Shown piece after piece: positions 33,988-42,600 of a stretch of 64,000 bases of DNA (position 1 is its first letter; each line of letters starts with the position of its first letter). Source of the DNA: Platerodrilus igneus. Its lineage: Eukaryota; Arthropoda; Insecta; Coleoptera; Lycidae. Below the pieces are notes generated by a model. The model was not told the origin of the DNA. It made no database searches and worked only from the letters and a program-made list of their open reading frames with translations. The DNA is taken from the NCBI GenBank assembly GCA_036346225.1, contig JARFIW010000108.1, positions 3,924,501 through 3,988,500 on the forward strand. The letters are read 5' to 3'. Both the position numbers and the translations under genes were made by a program.

Positions 33988-34327
33988 TTTGATAAATACG
34001 TTTTTTAGAATAACCTTTTAAAAAGTATACGGATTTAGTACCATCCTTTTCCGCAAGAACGCCTACACAACTAAAAGAGTCTTTTTTACTAACCGCAAAT
34101 GCATATAGCTTGTAGAACCCAGATGTATTTAAGTCAATCCACCGACACATAAAATAATCTTTTAATTCTTCCTCATTTTCTTTAATAAGATGTTGTTTGT
34201 CTAACACATCTTTGTATTGTTCGCGATTGTCGCAGTGTTTTCCATGTAGTCCAATTTTCGCCTTTTTGCATGTATTTCCTCTAATTCCAGTTGTCTTTTT
34301 CTTCCACTTACAGCGTATGGCGTGCAT
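33977..34327 (-). CDS. Element ORF2, unidentified 116-aa frame
   Basis: It overlaps the 3' end of ORF1 by 127 bp in another frame. The overlapped N-terminal part is lysine-rich (MHAIRCKWKKKTTG); after the ORF1 stop it becomes ordinary protein sequence (WIDLNTSGFYKLYAFAVSKK). Two readings are possible: a true overlapping gene, or the original C-terminal part of ORF1 separated by a frameshift near 34200-34230. I favour the second because composition improves exactly after the ORF1 stop. Confidence 0.45.
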   Translation of the reverse strand: MHAIRCKWKKKTTGIRGNTCKKAKIGLHGKHCDNREQYKDVLDKQHLIKENEEELKDYFMCRWIDLNTSGFYKLYAFAVSKKDSFSCVGVLAEKDGTKSVYFLKGYSKKRIYQNDR

Positions 34328-35250
34328 AATGGGGCAATTTCCTTTAGCGTAAACGGATAGAGTTTACTACCAATATTTACGCGTTGTCGTACAATCTCTG
34401 GACAAATGTTAGGCGTATTTATCAACCCCAATTCTGAAATGACTATTTCTTTTGGAATTGTAGAATCTGGTGTTGCAGATTGTGTAAAATATGTACTACC
34501 TGCTTTAATGTAGCACTTGTGTAAGATTTTTATTTTATCTTGGCTATCTTCTTCCTCTACTATCTCCAAATAATTTACAGGTAAATAGTTAAAACTAAAA
34601 GCCGAAAGCACATACTTTATCAATTTTTCCTTTTCCTCTGGTTTTTCGGACAACTTAATTTGCAAACCCGTCAATTTCTTTGTATTGCCATTCCTCCAAT
34701 ACACGTACTGTAGTAGGTTATTATACACTAAACAGCAACTATTTTGTATCTTGTCCAATAGCTTACTCCACATTTTGGCAAGTGATACCGAGTACATAGG
34801 CGCCTTTAGGAAGTATAACTTACTATCTTCCAATAACGTTAAACAGTTTTTTAAGGGATTATACACTCTTTCCGCACTGACATAGTTTCTAATTATACAG
34901 TTGTATATTGTCGCTTCCAATTGCGTAATACTATGTTCTTTGGCCAAAGTAAACGCAAATGTTTCCCTTAAACGTACATCTGGACAACGTAAAAAATCTA
35001 GTATATGATTGCCAAGTTGTTTATTAACACCAGGACTTGTTATCCGACACACAAATTTGTTGTATATCTTAATTCTTGCATTGGTTGTTAGCCATGTTAA
35101 ACAATCAATTCCCACAGTTTTATTGTTGTCAACTATAATATTACACTTTTCTTCGTATTCGCCCTTATAGAAAAAGTTATGGTTTGTAGTTAAATAATTA
35201 CACATCTCCATCTTGCTAAATATGCCAGCAAAATCTTGGATTACATCCAT
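34201..35250 (-). CDS. Element ORF1, unidentified 349-aa protein
   Basis: This is the longest non-repetitive ORF in the window. It starts MDVIQDFAGIFSKMEMCNYL and contains ARIKIYNKFVCRITSPGVNK (about residues 54-73), GNHILDFLRCPDVRLRETFA and SITQLEATIYN (to about residue 119), a Cys/Lys-containing middle region, and a basic C-terminus (GRKRQLELEEIHAKRRKL) that could be a nuclear-localisation or DNA-binding stretch. The KIYNK...(Q/R)LE motif pair is loosely reminiscent of replication-initiator proteins, but the expected HUH and helicase motifs are not seen, so I assign no function. An intact frame of this length in otherwise decayed DNA suggests recent arrival or selection. An acidic frame (LLEELPDILDELEKDYY) ends two bases before its ATG. 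Confidence 0.65.
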   Translation of the reverse strand: MDVIQDFAGIFSKMEMCNYLTTNHNFFYKGEYEEKCNIIVDNNKTVGIDCLTWLTTNARIKIYNKFVCRITSPGVNKQLGNHILDFLRCPDVRLRETFAFTLAKEHSITQLEATIYNCIIRNYVSAERVYNPLKNCLTLLEDSKLYFLKAPMYSVSLAKMWSKLLDKIQNSCCLVYNNLLQYVYWRNGNTKKLTGLQIKLSEKPEEKEKLIKYVLSAFSFNYLPVNYLEIVEEEDSQDKIKILHKCYIKAGSTYFTQSATPDSTIPKEIVISELGLINTPNICPEIVRQRVNIGSKLYPFTLKEIAPLCTPYAVSGRKRQLELEEIHAKRRKLDYMENTATIANNTKMC

Positions 35251-35345
35251 GTCAAAATAGATAGTAATAATCTTTTTCGAGTTCGTCTAATATATCTGGT
35301 AGTTCCTCCAATAAAGTTTCATCTCTTATACTCCCTGGCCCACCT
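35251..35345 (-). pseudogene. Short acidic frame upstream of ORF1
   Basis: The minus strand reads GSIRDETLLEELPDILDELE then KDYYYLF and a stop at about 35254, immediately ahead of the ORF1 ATG. Upstream the frame is closed by a stop near 35350, so this is either a terminal exon (a CTAACAAG acceptor-like word precedes it) or the last piece of a broken gene. Its tight junction to ORF1 fits the overlapping style of the block. Confidence 0.35.
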
Positions 35346-35457
35346 TGTTAGTGCTTTCCAGAGAAAACGGAAGCTTAGCTTTAACACGATGCTTAGCGGA
35401 AACAAGTCGGTTGAACTTTCTTCGTAGATAGCTGTTAAAGTTTTGCGTCTACTTTGG

Positions 35458-36373
35458 CAGACATAAAAATGAAACACCAACTTTATACCCAATTAATTAA
35501 TAAAATTAGTTTGTCGGGCTAGTACGACAAAAGATACATCATTCCTAATAGTACAGCAACCTACGCATGGGGGGCATAAATATATAAGATAGTTGCTATA
35601 TTTGTATATATTTTATGGTGTTTCCTTGTACGAACAATTAAGGTAGGTCAGTAAACCGTATTAAATTGCTATTAATCGGCTTGCATTCAGCGTACTTTCC
35701 TTCTGTAATTAACGCATTTGTTTGGAGAAGATATACACTTTTAAAAATGAAGTTTGTATTTCCCTAAATACGTAGTCGAGGACATACTAGAAAGTACCTT
35801 GTGTTATTAATAATCTACAAGCAATGATGCATCGATTTCTAATGTATGGCATTGAAATATATTTCTTGTATTTCTCAAACATATAGTCAATAATATAATT
35901 AATAAAAAGAAAGGTCTACACCGCTTTCACGTGTACTTCGGGGTGATCCATAATCGTCAAGAAATTAGTTTGGAAACCAATTGTATTTTCTAGGTACATA
36001 TTCAGCATTGAGTATATAATAATGTTATGACATGCTTAGTAATTAAAAATGTTAAACCAGAAAATTGATAACTGTTTAAAATTTTAAAAATCAAGGTTTT
36101 GAATATTTTAAAAAACAGTACATTACCGTTTGAAAATGGTTTTAAATATTAAACACTTATGGCCTATAAAGGACTCATTTCTAAAATCCCCGCGGTTTTA
36201 GGAGATGGTTGTTTAAAACATATGTCTTTGGTAGCGAAGATTTAAAGGCTCGGAGCCTTTAAAAGTGTAACTTTGTAGGGAGTGGTCGGATTTTAAATTT
36301 GTTTACAGATTCGGATTGTACGTAAAATTTTAGATTAGTTTGATGTATCTCATGGCTAAAAAAAATTATAAGA
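35458..36373 (-). repeat. Right terminal inverted repeat, about 916 bp
   Basis: Pairs with 29552-30476. The outer end stops at about 36373, where Gypsy RNase H coding sequence begins, so this arm lacks the roughly 1.2 kb of subterminal units seen outside the left arm. It is probably truncated or recombined. Confidence 0.9.
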
Positions 36374-36885
36374 ACTGCCATAGCGCATTTGAACAACTGA
36401 AACGGCTACTAGTTACTGCACCAATTCTGAGTTATTCACAAATTGAGGGTAAATTTGTGTTGGATACCGATGCCAGTAACACATCTATAGAAAACGTTCT
36501 TTTTCAGGCGCAGGACGGACAGGATAAGGTTTTTGGGTATTTCAGTAAGGTTTTGTCGCGGCCAGAAAGGAACGATTGTGTGACAAGAAGGGAGCTGTTG
36601 GCCGTCGTCAAATCCGGAGAGCACTTTTATAAGTACTTATACGGCCGTAAATTTCTGTTAAGAACAGACCATGCTGCACTAAAATGGTTACTGCAGTTTT
36701 GAAATCCTGTAGGGCAAGTTGCAAAGTGGATAGAACGGCTGCAGGAATATGACTTTTACACAGAACATCATGTAGGAACTAGCCATCTGAATGCAGACGC
36801 TCTGTCAAAAAGACCATGTCCGGTAGACTGCAATCATTGCTCCAAAATGGAAGAAAAAATGAGTGTAATTCATAGAATGACGGTA
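36370..36885 (+). pseudogene. Gypsy RNase H domain and tether
   Basis: Reads HSAFEQLKRLLVTAPILSY, then the RNase H signature with the acidic residues in FVLDTDAS, RRELLAV and LLRTDHAALKWLL. An in-frame TGA follows, then WIERLQEYDFYTEHHVGTSH and the terminal NADALSKRP motif. The linker contains a CNHC motif as in related elements. The catalytic Asp/Glu set is intact, but the frame is broken by the stop at about 36700. Confidence 0.85.
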
Positions 36886-36896
36886 ACCGATGATAC

Positions 36897-37777
36897 TTGT
36901 CAACCCGAAAGAATACGAGAAGACCAGAGAATGACGCCGAATTGGGACGTATTATTGAGTGGAAAAGTAGAAGACAACGTCCAGCTGGGGAAGAAACTAG
37001 TATTTCAAGTAGGAGCCTGAAGGCATACTGGGCACAGTGGAACTCCTTGGTGATTGAAAATAGAATCTTGAAACGACGCTTGGAATGTAAAGATGGCACT
37101 GAGAGACGACTTCAAGTGATAGTGCCGAGAAGCAGAATGCCGGAAGTGTTGCAGTACTTGCATGATGGTATTTCCGAAGGGCACTTTGGCGTGAAAAGAA
37201 CTCTCGAAATAGTGAGAGGTAGATTCTATTGGGTGAACTGCAAAGATCATGTGAAGGAGTGGTGCCGGAAATGTGAGTTGTGTGCCTCTGGAAATGGCCC
37301 GGTTACAAAACGGAAAGCCCCAATGAGACAGTATAACGTGGGGAATCCTTTTGGGAAAGTGGCCATTGATATGGTCCGTTTCCTGAATCAGGGAAAAAAA
37401 ATAAATACATTTTGGTTGCAATAGATTATTTTACCAAATGGCCGGAGGCGTATGCTGTACCTAACCAAGAAACCAAGACGGTTGCAGATGTACTAGTGAG
37501 GGAGTTGTTTTGTCGCTTTGGAGTTCCGTTGGAATTACACTCCGATCAAGGTCGGAACTTCGAATCAGCGTTGTTTCAAATCGTCTGCAAGCATCTTGAA
37601 ATCAGGAAGACTAGAACCACGCCACTTCATCCTCAATCGAATGGAATGGTTGAAAGAATGAACAGGACGTTAGGAAAGTACCTAGCCAAAGTTGTCTCTG
37701 AACATCAACAAGACAGGGACCAATATTTCCATTTGTTCCTATTGGCGTACCGATCTTCGGTACATGACAGCACATGA
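36897..37777 (+). pseudogene. Gypsy integrase, zinc-binding and catalytic core
   Basis: The frame at 36897-37424 has the HHCC-type region (HDGISEGHFGVKRT..., then WCRKCELCA) and the first catalytic Asp (KVAIDMV). A frame change in a run of eight A (near 37397) leads to the frame at 37412-37777 with FTKWPEAYA, the second Asp in LHSDQGRNFES and the catalytic Glu in NGMVERMNRTLGKYL. Unlike copy 1 at 15.5 kb, all three catalytic residues remain. A TGA at 37775 ends the core before a YSPACVMLGRE continuation. Confidence 0.88.
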
Positions 37778-38185
37778 TACTCTCCCGCTTGCGTGATGTT
37801 AGGACGTGAATTGCGGCTACCATGTGATCTTCAGTTTGGATTTAAACCTGGAGAAGAGATCGCAGGTGAAGATTACGTTAGTAAGCTTCGTGAAAGATCA
37901 AATAGCAAACACGAAAATGTCCGAAAGAGTATCCAGGCAGCAAGCGATCGAATGAAGTCACAATATGACACGAGAGCACAAGAAGGTGGTTACCAACCTG
38001 GAGATTTAGTGTGGTTGTATAATCCACAAAGAAAGCGTGAATTGACGTCAAAATTACAAAGACAATGGGAAGGCCCGTACGAAGTGTTAAAAAGAATTAA
38101 TGATGTAGTGTACCCGATCAGAAGATCTCCCCGTGGTAAACCGAAAGTGGTACACTTTGACCGTTTAACATCGTATGCTGGCTAG
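37778..38185 (+). pseudogene. Gypsy integrase C-terminal region
   Basis: Continues in the same frame after the TGA: MLGRELRLPCDLQFG, a helical stretch (VSKLRERSNSKHENVRKSI) and the SH3-like GPY/F-type module (GDLVWLYNPQRKRELTSKLQ, then WEGPYEVLKRINDVVY), ending HFDRLTSYAG-stop. The region matches 16106-16470 in copy 1. Confidence 0.85.
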
Positions 38186-38213
38186 GCAGAGGCCTAGTTA
38201 TGGACATCAATGA

Positions 38214-38390
38214 GAGGCTTTGCTGAATCTTAATGCTCAGATGATGGAAAATGGAGTAACAAGACTAGCGGTGCCCAAGCTAGGCTGTGGACTGGATCGC
38301 TTAGATTGGAGAATAATCCAAAATATGCTAGAAGTAACTTTCCAGGGAACCAACGTACAGGTCCTACCAAGACCAAGAAAAGAGTGTTGA
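38214..38390 (+). pseudogene. Macro-domain C-terminal fragment (OARD1/TARG1-like)
   Basis: The open frame reads EALLNLNAQMMENGVTRLAV, PKLGCGLDRLDWRIIQNMLE, then VTFQGTNVQV and a TGA. In ADP-ribose-binding macro domains of the OARD1/TARG1 (C6orf130) type the last third has the same layout: a helix, GV..LA(M/V)P(R/K)(I/L)GCGLD(G/R)L.W, a helix ending in F, T(N/D)(V/I).(V/I)..Y. The GCGLD loop, which in this family contacts the ribose and carries the key Asp, is complete. Only the C-terminal part is present: 28 bp separate it from the integrase stop and it is in another frame. This suggests a macro domain encoded downstream of integrase in the parent element. Function would be ADP-ribose hydrolysis or binding; this copy is a fragment. 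Confidence 0.65.
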
Positions 38391-38502
38391 CTGTTATTTC
38401 CAACGACGTGGTGGACGCACCAGAGGAGATAGCTGCCGATACCGTCATCAGTCATCGAATTGGCGTCAAAATGTATTTACAGTTACGAGTCGTAACGGTT
38501 TT

Positions 38503-38515
38503 AAAGAGGGGGCAG
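38503..38515 (+). promoter_or_regulatory. Polypurine tract
   Basis: AAAGAGGGGGCAG directly abuts the first TG of the 3' LTR, where plus-strand DNA synthesis is primed in LTR retrotransposons. Confidence 0.85.
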
Positions 38516-39471
38516 TGTTACGAGCTACTATTAGACAACCCGTCAAACACGCAAGCGCTGTAAGCAATGTATATACTACAGAGGCCTCGAACCTTCTAGC
38601 ATATAGCGGAGTATGAATCGTCCATGTAATTCGGAGTATATATAAGACCGCTGATGAGGTACAGAGTTAGTCTATATCTAAATGTCGAATATAAATTATA
38701 TCGTGTAAAGTTAGTTACTTATACGCTTTTGAAAGTCCAAGAGTAAATATAAATTTGTGTTATGTGAACGTGTGTATTGTACCGCCAGCTTGTACATAAA
38801 TAGACAAAAGTGTAATAAATAAATTATAGTAGTGTGTAGTGTTGTTGAGAAGCCTTATGGTTAAGAATTTAGTTTAAGAAGAAATTAGTGCTTATAAATA
38901 GCATTAGCGTGATAGTGCTTCATTGTTAATTGGACTGAAAACATCTATAAATAAGGCATATACTGTTGATTAGACTTGTGAACAGTGAGTAATAAAGACT
39001 TGTTATTACTTGTTTTAAATTGGTGAAACGCCTTAATAGTGGCCCTCTACACTATTAAGTGGTATATTTGTTGTATGTGTTAAGTATACGGTTACGTGGT
39101 TGTGTGTTGCATACGAACACTATTTAGTTTAATCTTTCTCCCACTTGTAAACATATTTTGAAATAATAATATAGAAAAACAATTACTTATACCAGAAAGG
39201 TGTTTCCTCTATTATTTATATCGATATATATGTATTCTTATTTTTCTTTGACAGACTAACGTTCTGTTTTTGTTTGTACTAATCAACTAATTTTTATTTT
39301 AAAGAGACGACTTGGTTTTTTCTTGGGTTTTGTTTTTAATTACTTTGCCACGCCCAATCTCCGATTGACGTTAGTCCGGCATCTCTTCCTTTGGCTACGT
39401 AATTTCGTGCGAGTCTTTACTTTAATTGGATTTTTTTTGGTTCTTCCTGACCCGCATGGTTTACCGTAACA
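38516..39471 (+). mobile_element. Gypsy 3' LTR, 956 bp
   Basis: It opens TGTTACGAGC and closes CCGTAACA, giving perfect 6-bp inverted ends (TGTTAC / GTAACA). It holds a TATA box (TATATAAG, 38639-38646) with an initiator-like CAGAGTTAGT about 20 bp on, and AATAAA words near 38813 and 38990 for 3'-end formation. The preceding polypurine tract fixes the left boundary. It ends 143 bp beyond the stop codon of the minus-strand lipase gene. Confidence 0.85.
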
Positions 39472-39613
39472 TAAATTTTGACGTCCTGGCGTTAGACCAA
39501 AATAAGTAACAGTAAATTAAACTCCGGTACAATACATTATGAAAACATTTAACAACGCAATAATTTTTAAATAATTTCTATTTAAAATAAATTACTATTA
39601 AAAATTACACAAA

Positions 39614-39671
39614 TTAATTAAATTTACATTCATTATTATGATAAATGCTTATGCAGTATTGTCCTCTAGCC
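39614..39671 (-). CDS. Lipase last exon
   Basis: Follows a 48-bp intron (39719-39672; GTATGT...TTTTTAG). With two bases from the previous exon it reads T-ARGQYCISIYHNNECKFN-stop (TAA 39616-39614). Insect lipases of this family commonly end MG....P..ARG.Y, so the ARGxY start supports the junction. Confidence 0.8.
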
Positions 39672-42600
39672 CTAAAAATGAAGTAAAAAAATATGTTTGA
39701 CGTAATACAAAATACATACGTCAGAGGTATATTCGGACCCATGGCAATAACACTTCCAGGTTCTCTTCTTATAGCTCCAACTTTTGGACATGCTGCATCA
39801 CAAGGATAGCCATGAAATTTGGTATCGTCTTCTAATGCTTGAGCAAAATAACAGACACTTTGGAAGTGACTACAACGAGATCGTCCTGCAACCAGAATTG
39901 ACAGTATTACTTTTATGAAAGAGTGTAAATATGTGAGAGGCTTTCACGATGTAATTCATAACCAATGGTAATGCATATTTTAGGTAGGAACCAAATGGAT
40001 CTAAGACTTAAGTATACCTAACCGACCTAGAAAGGTATCAAAAATATATTTCTTGGTTAAAATACTGTGACACAACTTTAACACCTACAATTTTTGTTAT
40101 GGTGCCCAAAACTTTTTTACAGCTCTACATGTGCTGTAATACGAAATTACACTTCAGCTGGATACACATTGAGTGCGATACGAGACAGAAAATTATACAG
40201 ATAACTAACATTTGTTAGTAATTTTGCCACAACTTAGTTGTGAGTGTGAATCTTATGGTCCAAATGCAATTTTCTGTACATTAACTACTTTGCTGCTAGA
40301 CAACTTTTGGCTTAATTGGGCGTGTGGGTTAAAACGCGTAGAAGCAGTATAAGTGGACGAAACGTCAAGTTGATTACTGTCTATTACTATAACATGGTCC
40401 ATAGACGAAGCACATATTGTTATTAGTCAAGAGGTGTTACGCGCTAAATCGCTCCTCAATTTGTTTTTGTAAATAAATAATAATTTAGGATACTATACAA
40501 TACATCTTTGTAAAATGGGTTTCGGTGATTCCCGTTTGTATTTCATTACAATTTCGTGAAAACTGCTGTTATTTTTCACAAGATTTGTGAGGTCGTAAAA
40601 CGTTTTTTCGACCAATCACGACGTGTGAGAGAAATGAGGCTAACGTTCGCGCACCCTGGCTGGTAGTGCCTTAAAAGAGACACCCACGAGTAGTGGACTA
40701 AAAACATGTGGTGAAGTATTTTTTACCTTATCCTACCTGTACCTTTTCAACTCTTTGCCTTTTCCTAGTTACCCTTTTAGCAAGAAGAAGCAGTTACGGT
40801 CATATCAATTTGATTTAAAAAGGCGCTTGTTTAAGAAGAATTCTCGCCTGAGAAACAATAAAAATATAACCCAAATTTGGACGAAAAAGGTGTAAGCTAC
40901 CTTTTAATAAAACACCTATTTATTGCAAAACTCATAAATATAATTTGTTACGCGAGGTACATATCCCTCAAATTAGGATATATATGTATTCAAAAGGAAT
41001 TATTAAATCTTAAGTTAGATTGTTACAATTATGTAATCAAAGGTTAATGGAAGTTCATAAACCAGACATAAGAACGGGTGCAACTACTTTGTATTCCAGA
41101 CGTAACACGACACTGCAGGTGCAGGTCACAATAGATTGTAAGAAACTTATTGTTATAATTAAAATTACTAAGAAGTAATACTTTGTATTGAATAAAGAAA
41201 TAGCAGACATGAGATCAGCAGTTCCCACAAGCAATGTGAAGGGTAGGGATAGCATAAATACCCTCAGGAGCCCAAGATGGCCAGTCAGTCTTAAAACTTC
41301 GTAACTTTAACCTTGTTTGTTGTTCAAATTACTCATTTGTATATATTAGTTATTGAGACATTGAGAGTTAGTCTCGAGCTTCACAGCTTTAACATTAAAT
41401 TAACTTTAACTTTAACTTTAAATTAAATAGTGATTGTTAAACTTAGAATATTTTTGATTTCAATACGTTACTGCATATAACGTACCTCTTATTAAAATCA
41501 ATATTGTAATTTCTATTTAAAATAAAATTGATAGAATAGCTTTTTGGAAGAAGCCTTTTTAAAAAGCCGTTCCAAGAGGCCCAAAACCTATCTCGCGTAG
41601 CGTCCTCTAGTTGTGATATAACATAAGATGTTGATTCATTGGCTGGTAGGCTGAAAAGGGGGTACCTGAAACTATGCCAACTTCCCACGAAAGTCAAACA
41701 TAAGATGAAATTTGCATCCGTAGGTGGTGACTGGCTTTTGAAAGACTTCCGGACTAACTCTGAACTCTACTTCAGCGGGATGAAGCTATCAGGGGATTCG
41801 TCAATAAATAACAAATAAGCCAAGGCGCCACTGCACTTATAAAAAACACAAACAACTAGCAAATATCGTCGAACAAAAGTGAAGAAACTTCAAGGGACAA
41901 ATTATGTTTTAAAACCATGAAGGTTTGACCTTAAATTGGTACAAACTCTCTGATAACAAAAGTCACTTTTATAATTACCAACAACATCCAATACCAAACG
42001 GTTTTGGAACACAAACAGCAAAATTGCCTAAAAATTTCCTGTTGAAAAACTGGTTTATCCCAGATGGTAGTTGATCAAACAGTAGAAGATCTTTGACGGT
42101 AGCAGAAGTTATTCCTGGTAAATTTTCTAATAACAGCATAACACTACGTTCTAGATTTTGTATCTTCAAATTAATACCAAAACGAACAAACTCGTTTCGT
42201 TCACATAATTATCGAGGTTTTACATAAAGCTAAACCAGATCTTAAGTTGTTTTTAAATTTATTTCTAAATTAGTTGTTAAATTAGTTTCTACATTAGTTT
42301 CTAAATTTGTTTCTAGATTTGTTGCTAAATTTGTGCTAAATGTGTTCCAAAATTTGTTGCAAAATTAGTTGCTAAATTAGTTGGGCTAAAAAAGTATAAA
42401 GGAATAAGTTTTTAGAAATCTAAATTTAACAATACGAACCATTGTTGAATCAACTAGATAGGGACACATGTTGGAAATTAATGTCGATCAAGCGTGAAGC
42501 GAAGATCGCCGATATTCAAAACTTTCCACGTCTTAACTGCACGAAATTATATCAGCGACTCACCAAGAGGGACCTAAATAACCTGTTCGTAGCGTTGCGC

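Larger units (their letters stand above)
28318..36373 (-). mobile_element. Virus-like / large TIR element with compact ORF block
   Basis: This composite element is bounded inside by long terminal inverted repeats (29552-30476 and 35458-36373) and preceded on the left by tandem subterminal units (28375-29551). The interior holds a zinc-finger remnant, two related non-coding or decayed modules (31.4-32.4 and 32.6-33.2 kb) and four minus-strand ORFs that overlap or abut (35250 down to 33442). Such packing, with long TIRs, is unlike host genes here and resembles a small DNA virus or a Polinton-like or other self-replicating element. No DNA polymerase, helicase or transposase motif was recognised. 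The right end joins a truncated Gypsy element at about 36370; the outer left limit is uncertain. Confidence 0.6.
36370..39471 (+). mobile_element. 5'-truncated Ty3/Gypsy retrotransposon (copy 2)
   Basis: Plus-strand order: RNase H end of pol, linker, integrase, post-integrase region with a macro-domain-like frame, polypurine tract and 3' LTR. Gag, protease and RT are absent because the element begins at the junction with the TIR element. In-frame TGA codons at about 36700 and 37775, and frame changes near 36.9-37.0 kb and at the A-run near 37397-37405, make it inactive. Confidence 0.9.

Noticed and set aside
37005..37421. 138-aa minus-strand ORF
   Set aside because: Antisense shadow of the Gypsy integrase zinc-binding region.
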